Notes: generated from the sequence alone by a model not told the origin. A stretch of DNA of 64,000 nucleotides from Uranotaenia lowii (GCF_029784155.1 NC_073692.1:434969228-435033227); one strand, 5' to 3'. Shown: positions 12,098-23,352, counted from the stretch's first letter. Numbers and translations: made by a program.

Positions 12098-13039
12098 AAA
12101 TGAGTGAATTCACGTCACAAAAAAAGGGAAGTTTTTAATTTTACGATAAAACTCTGACTTTTTTAATAAAAAAATTAGATTTTTTGATTTCTGATTGAAA
12201 ATGATAAGACGATTCAAAAACTCTAAAATTTATAGAAATCGGTTGGAATCTAGCTGAGTTACAACAGCGCGAATGAGTGAATTCACGTCACAAAATTTAA
12301 TTTTTTGTTAAATTTTATATGAAAAATGTGCTCTGAAAACTGTTTTGACCCTCCAGATGGTTGGATTTTTACAAATCAAGCATAATTAAGTTGTTTTTTT
12401 AATAAGTTCATTATTTTTAAATAAAAATACAAAAAGATTGAAAAAAAAATTAATTTTTTTTTTGTGAATCTTTAAATGAAGACAGTAGTAATTTTAACAT
12501 ATGCTATTCAAGTGCCAATCAAAATAAGGAAAAAGTTAAGTGCAGGTACTGAAAATTTATGATAGTAAAAGTCGGAACAACAAAATATCGTTTTTAAAAG
12601 TGTACATAAAATTTGAAGACTCCAAAGAATGGTTCAGTATAACCACAGTATAACTTTATATTTCGTGACGTGAATTCAGTCAACTACCCTGTTCTGTTTG
12701 AACTGAGTGAATTCACGTCACAACTTCAAATAAACATAACTTCTTTCGTTGTTGTTAAGTCGAGAAGCTCCGTACATCAAATTGTGGGTAATTTCCACAG
12801 AGAGAACAGGAAATCAAACATGTATGTACTAAAGTCCGAAATGGTTAATTCTAGCGTGAATTCACGTAACAAAAGTTATTAATCACAACAAAAACAACTT
12901 AAATTCTAAAATGATCAAATTATATTCATTTTAAAGGACATTCAATTTGCGACCGTTTGCTACAATTTTTTTCATTTTCAAGTAAATTGGTTGACTTCTA
13001 ACAGTGCAGAAAAGTCCGGAAAAGCGATTTCACGTCACG
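12098..13039. repeat. Cluster of GTGAATTCACGTCACAA motifs
   Basis: TGAGTGAATTCACGTCACAA occurs at 12101-12120 and 12274-12293. Close variants are at 12704-12724, 12854-12875 (GTAAC) and 13027-13039, with a partial opposite-strand copy at 12665-12680. The core is near-palindromic around GAATTC and carries an ACGTCA (CRE-like) half-site. The intervening DNA is AT-rich with no gene. Confidence 0.7.
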
Positions 13040-13143
13040 GTGGAATGTGTCTTTTGTGATTTTGATTGACAACCTTTATTTTCATTGTCCTGGATTTTGA
13101 AACCAGCCTGTAAAAATCTGCTCAATAAAAATTGTTGGTTTTT

Positions 13144-13320
13144 ACCTGTAAAACTACGGCAAATGTCATGCTCAATTTGGTTACAGGACATTTGCTGTAA
13201 ATTTGAATGATTTTTCATTTTATTTTGAACAAATCAACTTACATGTTTTTTTCGATTACAGGCAGTTTCATTTTAAAGGTAACCATTTTCAATGACACGT
13301 AATAGTCATTTTTTTATGTG
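13144..13320. repeat. MITE-like palindromic repeat, copy 2
   Basis: ACGGCAAATGTC at 13156-13167 pairs with GACATTTGCTGT at 13187-13198 (one mismatch), with further pairing outwards to TGTAAA/TTTACA. Downstream GATTACAGGC and ACACGTAATAGTCA echo the 11.2-kb copy. It adjoins the exon-like repeat that follows. Confidence 0.45.
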
Positions 13321-13339
13321 TACTTTAAAGAAAATTTAA

Positions 13340-13840
13340 ACACGCAGAAGATAGAAATAGGAGTTTCCTTAGAAAAAATCTAGGAGTATTCATTAAAATG
13401 GATCCTGATGTATAAACTATCCCTACTAACACAACCCTTTCCTTGGATATTTAATTATAAATTCGCAGATGTATAGACGGTTTCTGTAGTTGGTGATATT
13501 GACTAGTTGACGACCTTTGTTTCTGAATTTTACAAAATTAGTCTTTGGAATATCAAGGGACAAAAGGTTGTTGATTGATCCTTAGCAAGTATCCTTCTAA
13601 AAATCTTTCCTGCGTTCATCATTGACTAATATAACGTGACCGGCGCCGTTATTGATAATTTTCTGCATGAATCTCGTGCATTGTGAATGCACGGAGTAGC
13701 ATCCATTGGCGAGGTAGAACTTGTTCATCTTAGCCATGCCAGCGATCATGGAATTTGAAGTGCGTGAGTTGAGCATAGTCTAATAAAATATGTTATCTGA
13801 AGTTTTAAATGAATGATCAAATCTAAGCACTTTAAGTTAA
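13340..13840 (-). pseudogene. Exon-like repeat, copy 1 (unknown protein fragment)
   Basis: On the minus strand, 13780 to about 13602 reads as a 59-residue frame with SNSMIAGMAKMNKFYLANGC, a VHSQCTRFM segment and INNGAGHVILVNDERR, ending in TAG. It is preceded by ATATTTTATTAG, a plausible 3' splice site. The segment 38975-39620 (+) contains the same peptide blocks (IAGVAKQNKFYLANGCYSV and INNGAGHVLVVNGE), the same upstream TAG-ended pyrimidine-poor tract and the same downstream non-coding sequence, including the block AGATAGAAATAGGAG. Many differences between copies are silent or conservative, so the ancestor was probably coding. I do not recognise the protein. This copy lacks about 58 bp present in the other. 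It may be a decayed gene fragment carried by a mobile element or part of an old gene family. Confidence 0.5.
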
Positions 13841-14270
13841 ATTATTTAAAACATTGTTGAAGACTGCAAAGCATTCTGACTTATGTTTTAAAAAAATAGA
13901 TATCTATGCTGCATGTATATTTTGTATTTTTTTTTTTTGTCGAAATGCTCGTACTTAACCAAGCGGGAAAAATAAACAAAATGAATACTTCTTTTACTTT
14001 TTTATATGATGAAAAAATTACTCGCGGTCTAAGACGTTGATCGGGGTTGATCATTAAGTTGAAACTTTAATGGATTTCTACAATGTCGCCAAAAAATGCT
14101 AAAATTTCTTAAAGGTTTTTTTTTCTATTTTTAAAAAGTCATTCCAAAAAAGTTGCTGATAGAAAGAAAACCTGATTAATACATAATTTCAAAGACCCTG
14201 CATTAATCAAAATGAGTTTCCAAACTCTTTTCTATTCGAAAAATTTGAATTTGCTTCGTGTTTTATTCAA

Positions 14271-14999
14271 ATCTAGAAAAAGGCACACAAATTGTACCAT
14301 TGAATGGATATGTGGGTATCCGTTCATAAATGTATCCTTTTAAAACTCAAAATGCATTTAATTATATATTTTAGTTTATTATTTCTAAGCATATACGGTT
14401 TGTATCCTTCTGAAAACTATTATTATTGCTAAACATTATAAACATTATATGTCTCATTAAATGGGCTTGAGATATAGCTCAGTTGGCAAGTCAGTTGCTT
14501 CCTGAGCAGATGTCCGTGAGTTCGAGCCCAAGAGTAAACATCGAACACAGTTGTACCGGATAAGTTTTTCAATAACTTTCCGCCAACTGCAACGTTGATA
14601 AAGTCGCGAATGCCACAAAGATGGTAAAACGACTATAATCGAAACAAAAAAAAAATGTCTCATTAATTTCAATATTTTACTGTTATTTCATAATTATATG
14701 CCATTATTATTAAACCACTGTACATTTCCAATAATAATATTCAATTTCCTTATTATCAAGATACATATTTCATCAGAGGGAATGCATCTGGGGATAACCT
14801 AAAGAAATCATTGCAAGCGGCACGGGTAGCCGGCCATTGTAGGTTTCTGAGGGTTGGATGCCTTCTTTCGACGAACCATCTGACCGTGGAAGCCCTAGAA
14901 GAAATTCGAAGGCCAAGCCACACAGCCATAGGCAGGACCTTGCTACCGATGGGGGAACCATACATACATACATACATCTAGAAAAAGGCACACAAATTC
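14271..14999. mobile_element. Insert bounded by 23-bp direct repeats and a CATA tail
   Basis: The 23-bp sequence starting ATCTAGAAAAAGG and ending CACACAAATT is present at 14271-14293 and again at 14977-14999, with no match outside it. The bracketed DNA ends in a (CATA)n run directly before the second copy. This is what a target-primed LINE insertion with a microsatellite tail would leave. The last 200 bp of the insert read openly on the plus strand (about 14790-14960) with an Arg/Leu-rich sequence that could be the end of a LINE ORF, but I see no diagnostic motif. The SINE at 14461-14654 lies within it. Confidence 0.5.
14449..14666 (+). mobile_element. tRNA-derived SINE with perfect 12-bp target duplication
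   Basis: The SINE body (14461-14654) has an A-box-like TAGCTCAGTTGG and a B-box GAGTTCGAGCCC, then a tRNA-unrelated body (CGAACACAGTTGTACCGG, GTTGATAAAGTCGCGAATGCC, ATGGTAAAACGACTATAATCG) and an A-rich tail. ATGTCTCATTAA flanks it on both sides (14449-14460 and 14655-14666). The internal promoter would be read by RNA polymerase III, and mobilisation would need the reverse transcriptase of a partner LINE. The intact duplication and tail suggest a fairly young insertion. It is a different family from the tRNA-Arg SINE at 1.5 and 15.5 kb. Confidence 0.9.
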
Positions 15000-15373
15000 A
15001 TTGTGATCATGATTATATGAGCCTCTTGCAATTGTGGTGGAAGAATAAAGGAAAAAATATATCTTATACCGCTTATAAGCTATGATTTTACACAATAAGG
15101 AAAATTCTCCTTAGACCTTCAAGGTTGACAGTTGGATACAAATTTGACATCAAAAAGATCTAGAAAAAAAATTAAACCGAAACCTTATGCAGCTGGTTGT
15201 TCCCATATGAATGGAGTGGTGGAAATCATAAAATCAATTTATTCCAGCTTCTTGTGACTCAGGCGTTATTCAAGTTTAAGTGAAATCTTTTTCTTTTTGG
15301 CAAAGTCTATCAGCTGGTCTGATACGCTTAATCGTTTAAGTTTTTTTTTCAAAACTTTTTATTAAAACTAACA

Positions 15374-15596
15374 CCAACACAAACAGGATCTTAATGAAAC
15401 ATGATGTTTCCTCGAAGAGATTCCTTTTGTCTTAACTCTAAGCGTACATCCTTCGAGGATATGATGGCTTGCATCTTCCAAATGCTAAAACCACTAACCC
15501 ACCGAAAGTGTACTATGTATGCCGTGGCCGGGATTCGATCTCATACCCCCTGGCTTAGAAGACTTGAAGGCAATCCTCTACGCCACGGGCGGCGAC
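15374..15596 (-). repeat. tRNA-Arg(TCT)-derived SINE, copy 2
   Basis: On the minus strand it begins GTCGCC, then CCGTGGCGTAGAGGATTGCC (A box), an anticodon loop CTTCTAA, GATCGAATCCCGG (B box), GGCATACATAGTACACTTTC, TAGTGGTTTTAGCATTTGG, GATCC...GAAACAT and ends near GATCCTGTTTGTG. It matches copy 1 (1517-1727) across its length at clearly less than full identity. A plus-strand open frame of 143 residues at 15401-15832 that crosses it is therefore spurious. Confidence 0.75.
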
Positions 15597-18500
15597 ACTT
15601 GCCAATAGATTTTTCAACTTTACGTCCCATTCTCCCATTCTTAGGTGAACTGGGTGAATTGAAGTTGATTTATCCTTTCAAACCAAATCAAATAATTACA
15701 CGCCAGTTTTTTCAAACCTTTTTAACTTTTAAAGCAGAGTTTAACGGATTGTATTTTTTTTATTTGAGTGCATTTATCAGCGGGTTTTTATTTTCAACAT
15801 TTGTTAGGGAAACATTGCAGTTAAGTGCATAAATAAGCTGCGAATTTCGAAGTGTGTGGAAAAGTTGCAATTTATACGACACAAGTTGACACAATTCAAA
15901 CAATGGGTAATGAAATTTTCATCGTGTTTCAAATAAGCCAATAAAATATTCAAGTACAAATGCAACCGATTCGTTGTTGGCGAAGTTTGCAGGAACAATG
16001 CTCAGGCGTCGGATTTTTCCCTGTTTGCAGTATTTCAACCCTCACCAAAAACCCTTTCCACAAAACCACGACTCTCCGTATGGCCCGGTAAACAACAAGT
16101 CTGCCAATTGAGAAGCGAACATTCGACAATAGTTTGAGGTTTTGTGCCGTACCTCGTGTTTTCTACCAAACTGCACTGATGCACCACCGATGAGCAAGTG
16201 TATCATAAATTTTCAATGTGGGAATCGGAAAATATGTGTGCTAAAATGAAGCTCTCCTGCGAGTGATTGAATTTGTGTCGCAGCCATTTAGAGGAAAACA
16301 AAAAAAATCTATCACATGTTTTGTTGTTTAATTTTGTAATAATGCCATTGGTGAGGCAATATGTGATTTATAAATAAACTTCGAGTTCCAGCGTTTTCAC
16401 ATCTCGGTGAAAAATGAATCATAATTCATAAAACGAACATATAAAGAAATGTTTTTATGAGCAAAATCATTAAACGAAATCAAATCAAAACCTTATTCCG
16501 TCAGATTTACGACTCACTCAGTAATAAATACATCACCGCAAAGCCTTCTGAAATTCAACTTTGGTGCTCTACAGCTTGTTATCCCATTCTTGGTCCATAA
16601 TAAATCCCGCATTGAGCTATTACCGGCACCCTTTGGTGGATTTTTTTTCCTTTTTTGAAAAGTCGTTCAACTGGAAGAAAAATCACAAGACGCCGGTCCT
16701 GAATTCCAGCACATTTTCCAAACGCCCACGCATATCGTTCATTCCCCTTTGTGCACACCCAAAACCGGACATTGAAATCCATCGTAGCAAACCATAAAAA
16801 TGCTCCTTTGCGTTCCATCCAGTCAGCCTACTTCGACGATCGGAAAGAAGTTTGGAAAGAAAAAAAAACGGCTGCGTGCTTGAACGAGAGTGAAGGGGAA
16901 AAATCAGCGAACGAATATTCAAATTGCATCCATCCATTTTCATTAGCGCCCAAACATTTATTCTAATAATTTCTGCTCCATTAATATCAATACTTGGGCC
17001 CGGTAGCGAAAACCGATTGACTCCAGAAATGGGCCCTACGGCCAGCCGGCATTTGGCCAGGCCAGGCAGCTCGGAGAACTTTCCGGGAAAACCAGTCGAT
17101 AACCCGTGACTTCAAACGGAACTGCACCTCGACTGGCGATGGTGATGGCAGTAGTCAAACTTCCGGGATCGTTAAGAGGCAGAGGGAGTGTTTTTTTTTT
17201 TTTTTTGAATACGTAAGCGAACGCGTTGGAATGAAAATGGCCAAATTAGTCGATTTATGAACTGCTTTTGGGTAGATGTCGTGATTTGAAACCAAGTAGG
17301 CGAGGAGGGTCGGTGTTTATCTTCTTTATGGTCATAACTTCAAAGTAGGCTGGAATTACTTGGTTCTTTTTCTTTAATGGTGTGTAAAAATGTATGGCAA
17401 AAATTTGAAGGGTCTAGGTAAAGGCTTGGGATTTGCACTGAGATAAATATATGATATTATTTCCATTGTTTCTATTTTCAGGGAGAAAACATCATTAAAA
17501 CCACGCTTGCTCTTGAAAACGATATGTTTCATTCAGAAATCAAGCCTTTTACCAGCATGCAATCATGTTTGCCAGCGCCCAAGAAAATCCCACCAGAATA
17601 GCAAGAAAGCCAAGAACAAGAAAACGAAAACGTGATAGGTCGATAGTTTTTATCGCAAGCAAATTCTCCCAAGGAATCTTGAAATTTGATAACTAAATAT
17701 AACATGTGTGGTTGTGGTGTTTTCGGTTTTTGCCACCCACCCACCTATTACCCGCATCAATACACAAACTGGAATGTTTGTGTGTGTATGCTTTTGCCAT
17801 GTGCTCTCTAGAAGGAAAGTCTTCTGGTTTTAAATTAAATTTTCCAAATTTCTTCCCTTAGTGAAGCTCTGCTTCTACGTATTTAGCAGCTCTTGATGTG
17901 GAACGGCAAGGGCCGTCATTATCGAACATGGGCGTGAAAGCTCCTCCTACCTTCCGATGCTGGAAATTTTCAGCTTCGATTAGAGCCAAACACTTCTCTC
18001 GACCAAGCCAAGCCATTCATGGTTTGTCATCATGAATTTACATAAAGGCAATATTTATTATTTATTCAAACGCCTCTGCCTCAAAGGGCTTTTCACTCTA
18101 AGGTCTTTTTTGTACTCTGTATATTATGAGTTTGTTTGTTTGTGTATACATACATCCCGTGCCCTCAAATCAATCTGAGATGGTTCTGGGGGAAGGGATG
18201 TTTAAAGGGGTATAGTTTAGCTATTTTAGAAAACACAAACCTCCGCTTATCGGTGGAAAATTCGAAAAAGGTAGGTTGGGTCAAAGCTTGAGGTTCGGAA
18301 AACTGCAAACTCCGGAGAGGATTGACCTAATCATGCATGCAACTATTTTTCAACTACCAGCCCTAAAGTCTCCACAAGGTTCGATCAAAATGAAAAGTTA
18401 CAACATGATAACGGGTGCAAGATGTGATGATGAAACAAAGGAACGGGTTAATTGTATGAAAATTTTATTCATGTAATCACTTCAGCTGTTGTGTTTGTTA

Positions 18501-19740
18501 GGATTGGCCTCAGGACTTTCAGGAGAATAATTGTTAATAAAACTGGAACCAATCATGACGATTACATGGGCCAGGGATTAGCTTCGTCGCAATGCTGTCA
18601 TGTATTGCAATGCTGATTAAAATGGATTGAATCAAATCAAGAAATAATACGCTTACGTGACATTCTTTGTGATGAGTGTTGAGCTTACCTGCAATGAAAA
18701 CAAAATGTTAAAATTCATTAGATTCAGAAACATGAAATTTTTATTTAGGATTGAGATATGTATGTGTATTTTTCACAAATTTAAGGTTTTTGGTTTAATC
18801 ATCTTGTATTTTCGAAAAATTCATATCCACTAACTAATCTTTAGTTTGAGGATTTAGTTACTTTGATATAAATCTACAGCTGAACATTATTTAGCTGAAA
18901 ACAGCACAAAGCGTAGCATTAATCGGAAGCAAAATTTGTTTTATTGTTGATGGTGGTTTAAATGATAAAATAACACTCTGTTATTTAGTGTTTTGAAAAC
19001 CAACTTTAACATTTATGGTGTAGTCTGAAAATAGGGGTGAATGGGGATACTTGATCCCCTTTTTCTATTTTCATCATATCTTTTTGTGAAAAATTAGCAT
19101 TTTCGTTTTCTGACCGCATGTTATTTCAAGTTTATATGCTTCAAAAGTTAGAACGATGTATGAGCTCGTAGATGAACTAGAAGCATTTCCGTGAGACTAA
19201 TAAAATTGTGATATTTTTAAAGTTACAGGAGACTTGATCCTTTACTAAGGGAGATTTAATCATTAACTCAGGGTGCCCTAACCCTAGGCATAAACCTTAT
19301 AATATCCGGAGATGAAAGGTCTGTTGAATATTTTTTGCCATATTAGTTCTCATTTCATAGATTGAAAATAAGTATCAGACAAAGAGAATTCTAGAAGTTT
19401 GTCTGCTATCTCAATGTCATTGCATACTTTCAGGCCCAATTTTCTAGTTTTTTGGTAAATACAGTATTTTTAATCCTATTTAACGGGTAATTATTGAATA
19501 ATCATTAGTTATTGGACAGATATTAATAATTTCACGATAACCAATGATCACGATCCATTCAGAAAAAAAAAATATCTTTTTGGACTCGAGGGACCCATAA
19601 CATACATTTTGGACGTATGAATAATGTCCTGTTATTAAACTTTTCAAATATACAGTCGAACAGTTGTCAATTGTTTATTGGTAAGGTCTATTAACATTTT
19701 TCGAGAAAATGAACGTGAAAAATCTTATTTCGTAAAAAAA
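15597..19740. other. Unique stretch of mixed composition, no gene supported
   Basis: GC content is higher at 16.5-17.2 kb and 17.8-18.2 kb than in the flanks. Short open frames on both strands lack domain matches or credible splice patterns. It may be intron or intergenic DNA of a neighbouring gene. Small simple repeats such as GTTTGTTTGTTTG (near 18.13 kb) are present. Confidence 0.4.
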
Positions 19741-19752
19741 AAATCAACAACG

Positions 19753-20011
19753 CGACTAAACTAGACATTGTAACATAGTGGAATCGATGTGTAATGGTTT
19801 AAAGGTGAAAAATCTAACTGGTCTTGTTGTTCGAAACGTCCTAGAACTGTTTTTATTTCGACTTCCCTGCCATGATGAAAATTCCGCGGTGAAAACCAAT
19901 GGAATCAGAATAAAAACAGTTTTAGGAGGTTTGAAACAATAAGACCAATTAGATTTGTATCTTTGAACCATTCCCCATCGATTCCACCGTGTTACACATG
20001 CTAGTTGTGTC
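19753..20011. repeat. Long imperfect foldback, arms about 105 bp
   Basis: The left arm (about 19753-19860) reads GACTAAACTAGACATTGTAACATAGTGGAATCGATG and onward. The reverse complement of the right arm (about 19905-20011) reads GACACAACTAGCATGTGTAACACGGTGGAATCGATG and onward. Pairing continues through TCTAACTGGTCTTGTTGTT and TAGAACTGTTTTTATT at roughly four-fifths identity, with a loop of about 45 bp. It is either a MITE-type foldback element or an RNA hairpin precursor. Confidence 0.75.
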
Positions 20012-20505
20012 ACGTTTTTGAGTTTTATACAAAATAAGACTTTTACACGTTAATTTTCACGAGAAGTGTAAACCAGGCTGTACCTGGTAAAAAAACAACT
20101 TATAGGCTACGAATAAGGTATTCTTGATTGTTTAACGTAGATGTCAAGTTCAGGAAGAACAGAACAAACAGAATATTACAGCCAAAAATGCTACGTGTGA
20201 AACTTTTGCGTTGAATCAGATCGCAATCGAATACAAGTTCCTAGCAAAACTGTCAAACGACTATTATTTTTCTAGCATTTCAAAAGCTCTTATCATGTCT
20301 GTTCTAGCTGAAAACCTCAAGTTGAATAATTATTTGAGAAATAAATTCCTCTTCGTTAGTAAAAATTTATAGTTTCAGCATCCCACTTGTAAGTAGTGAT
20401 TATTTTTTCAAGAGGTTTAAGCATTCATTCAAACCAGTGCACAATGTGAAATTTTTGACCCAAAATCCCAAAAAATATCGAAGCCGCAGGTTCAATGAAC
20501 TAATA

Positions 20506-20718
20506 CAGTGAACGAAATAAGAATAGCACCACTATGTGTTTTGCTTGTTAAAATATGAATGTTTGAAAATCACCGAAATTTTCTTCTATTAATTTTTTTG
20601 AATTGTTTAACGGATAAATCAAACATAAGTTAACTTTTTTTGGACGTTTCAATTGGCGTTGAGCACCAAAACTATGGAAAAAAGGGTGCGAAATAAAAAT
20701 AGCACCACTTGTGTTTTT
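20506..20718. mobile_element. Tc1-like terminus with IR/DR-style direct repeats
   Basis: CGAAATAAGAATAGCACCAC (from 20513) inside CAGTGAACG...TGTGTTTT at 20506-20542 recurs as GGTGCGAAATAAAAATAGCACCACTTGTGTTTT at 20684-20718, about 176 bp on. Paired direct repeats within a terminal region are typical of IR/DR-type Tc1 elements, where each is a transposase binding site. The opposite end was not found in the next 1.5 kb, and 20.7-21.7 kb shows no intact transposase frame on either strand, so this is a partial element at best. Confidence 0.5.
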
Positions 20719-22428
20719 CAACAAAAACAAGATTATTTCTTAAAATTTACTGTGTAAAAGTGAAAAATAATGCTTCTACAAATTATTTTAATAGATAACT
20801 GCATTTTAAGGAGTTTTCTTGAATTCCAAAGATTTTCAAGTGTTTTAAAATGGTGTTTTAAGAGATACTGTTCTAGAACTAAGGAAGTTGATATTTGAGC
20901 TGTAATTCTTTACCAAACTTCTTACTTTCTTCATTAAAATGACGTGAAATGATGAATCAAACATTTTCGGTTTATTTTAAATCAGAAAAAAAAAACAGGA
21001 TGGAATTCATAAACTCAGATTTATTTTCAGAAAACATCACTTTTTCCCGTTTCAAGTCATAGATGGCATCACTATCTTGCCGTTAAAACCAAATTAAGTT
21101 TCAATATTGATTTTCAGGTTTATTAAGGCCCATATTCATCATTTCGAGGTAATATTCCAACACAATTTTGTTCACTTTGCAGAAATCTTTTCCGGATTAG
21201 CAAAAAACTCACCAGCACAAGAATATACTACCGCCAAAATTCCTGCTCATCTCAACTTCCGATTCAATTTCAAATCATACCAATAATACTGCAAGTTATC
21301 TGGTTCATCAAGCTCCATCGGAAAGTTCAATACTATTCTGATTATTCGTCCAAGAAATTCACTTTTATCGGTCCTTGATAAAATTCTTATTTTTTGATAC
21401 TATGATCTTAGGATTTCCACGGCGGTCACACGGTACCAAGTACTTATTTCTTGACCAAAATCATCCAGCACACCTGAATTAATCCCAGATATTCGAAAAT
21501 GGGCATCAATTCGACTTTATTGCAAGAGAGTGCTACCATCTATTACTTGAAACTAGAGAAATATTGTTTGACTACATAAAATCATTAGTATTTTTGTGCT
21601 TTTTGCCCTTTATTACCCAACAAAAAACTAGCATAAGTTAGTCAAAATGAATTTGAAAAAAATCATTTAAACTTTTATTGGAAAACATTCTGATGTGATG
21701 TGAATACTTCATGAAAATTATTTTCCCAAGTGTGACACAATAGTCATGAGCCTTTTAAATTAAGTCACTCTTAAAAAACGACTATTGTGATCCAAAAAGG
21801 TACACTTTTACTAAGGTTGCGCAAAAGTACGCACATTATTGCTCGTCGAAGAAAAAAAAAGAAAAATAAACATAAACAAAGCCTGCATCGTTACGTGTCG
21901 TTGACAGTGAACTTCATTTACCCTTGACGAAATGCGTCGCGAAAATTGTCGGTAGTGACGTCATTTCTGTCATGGTAACTATGTTGACGAAGAAAAATCT
22001 TTACTACTACCTTTGTAAAGTTTCTTCCTCATCACCTCTCTATCCAGAACATTGTGGTCAATTAATTTTTTTTAAAACGTTAAATTATAATGCATAAGTG
22101 AAGAACTTCTATTTATGATCAACCCAAAATATTTAGCATTACTTAAGCTTTCTCAAACTTTAATTATGAAGTTCATTTGATTAAAATCTGTTGTGAGATC
22201 GAATAAAACGCAATACTATTGGATTATGCATCCGTCATATTGACAACACTTTCCTAATGATTTATATCTGTTCAACTGGCAACAATTCCAGTGAACACTA
22301 CGAATTCTTTCTTTGTCGATTCAAGAACAATAGCGAATTGACATTATCTCTCACTTGCGACTCTCTGTTATTGTTTACATTTGCCACGCGGTTTGTCAGT
22401 CCATAATAATCGCCGCGGTGTAAACCAA
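20719..22428. other. AT-rich stretch, possibly the eroded body of the Tc1-like element
   Basis: The minus strand of 21.1-21.6 kb has short coding-like stretches broken by many stops, which could be a decayed transposase, but no catalytic motif can be identified. The rest shows nothing I can support. Confidence 0.3.
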
Positions 22429-22429
22429 G

Positions 22430-22540
22430 ATGAATCTAGTATGGTGGTCTCACATGCCAAATCGCACGTCCAGCCATATTGAAAAAAGTTTTGTCAGCTG
22501 GCTGAAGTGTTTACGAAAACGGGGGTCCAGGGATGCCAGG
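22430..22540 (+). repeat. Left arm of inverted repeat around the Rad23-like ORF
   Basis: GATGAATCTAG, TATGGTGGTCTCA, GTCAGCTGGCTG and ATGCCAGG occur here in order. The same words occur in the same order on the minus strand of 23352-23253. Between the shared words the sequence has diverged. Confidence 0.65.
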
Positions 22541-22655
22541 TTTTTGAGATACAAAATCAAAGAAAAAAAATCTATGTATGTCTGTGCATGTCGTAGACCA
22601 AAGATAAAAAAATTTAAAACCAAATTTGGTTTTATTTTATTTCCTTAATTACAAT

Positions 22656-23051
22656 TCACTCAGCACTTTTCGGATGCTCCGAAATAGCTGTGATTAACCG
22701 TGATAATAGGAAGGATTTTTTAGGAGTGTACCAAATAACCGTAATGCTAAACCGGATGTTGCTTGTCCGATCGATAGCATCAAGGTCGTACTCAGGTTGT
22801 TCACCATCGAAGCGGCAGTCGAGGCTACATAATGCACTACGACACTGCCACCGGTTCAAAAGGGCCAAAAACTCCATCTGGTTTTCCCAAATGATACCCA
22901 TCAGATCCGGATTACTCGATTGGATCTTCTGGAGCAGGGATGGCAACATTCGGGGGTCCTTCTGAAGCAGCTGTTTCCTCTCGATGATGATCAGATGTTC
23001 CTGCAGGAAGGCTAGCCGCTTCTCGGATGATGGAATGTCATTCCTCGCCAT
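22656..23051 (-). CDS. Rad23-like protein with XPC-binding domain only
   Basis: The predicted 131-residue protein has at residues 14-66 the pattern of the XPC-binding (STI1-like) domain of Rad23/HR23: a helix with FLQEHL, then LLQKDPRMLPSLLQKIQ, SSNPDL and NQMEFLALLN. In Rad23 this domain binds XPC/Rad4 during nucleotide excision repair, while flanking ubiquitin-like and UBA domains link cargo to the proteasome. Those domains are absent here; the 65-residue tail is not a UBA. The frame stays open upstream of the ATG for about 30 codons, back to a TAA that overlaps a GGTAAG donor-like site, so an upstream exon is possible. The ORF sits between two inverted repeats (22430-22540 and 23253-23352). 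It could be a diverged duplicate, a retrocopy fragment, or one exon of a larger gene. The domain call is fairly secure; functionality is not. Confidence 0.6.
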   Translation of the reverse strand: MARNDIPSSEKRLAFLQEHLIIIERKQLLQKDPRMLPSLLQKIQSSNPDLMGIIWENQMEFLALLNRWQCRSALCSLDCRFDGEQPEYDLDAIDRTSNIRFSITVIWYTPKKSFLLSRLITAISEHPKSAE

Positions 23052-23252
23052 GTTACCATCCGATTCGATGACTTTCTGCTGCTTCCAGACAGCTCTTGGA
23101 AGAAAATAGTTCTTTGCTTACCAGCCCGGAACTCAGCCGGAAGAATTTTTTCGCTTCTATGGATTATGTTTGCAAAAATCATGGCGAAATCTTTATCTGA
23201 GTAATATATTAATGATTGGCAAAACTCCGTGTTTTACAAAAATCAGAGCTCC

Positions 23253-23352
23253 TGGCATACCAGCCAGCTGTCAAATTTCGGCTGCGTTTCGCCCCCACCG
23301 TCGCATCCTTGTCTACTTTTTGCCAAAATGAGACCACCATACCTAAATTCAT
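23253..23352 (-). repeat. Right arm of inverted repeat around the Rad23-like ORF
   Basis: Read on the minus strand: GATGAATTTAGG, TATGGTGGTCTCATTTTGGC, GACAGCTGGCTGG and ATGCCAGG, matching the left arm. It lies upstream of the Rad23-like ORF and could hold its promoter and leader. No TATA box stands out. Confidence 0.65.

Noticed and set aside
14461..14540. Possible tRNA gene
   Set aside because: The acceptor and T stems do not pair properly and a SINE body, tail and target duplication follow.
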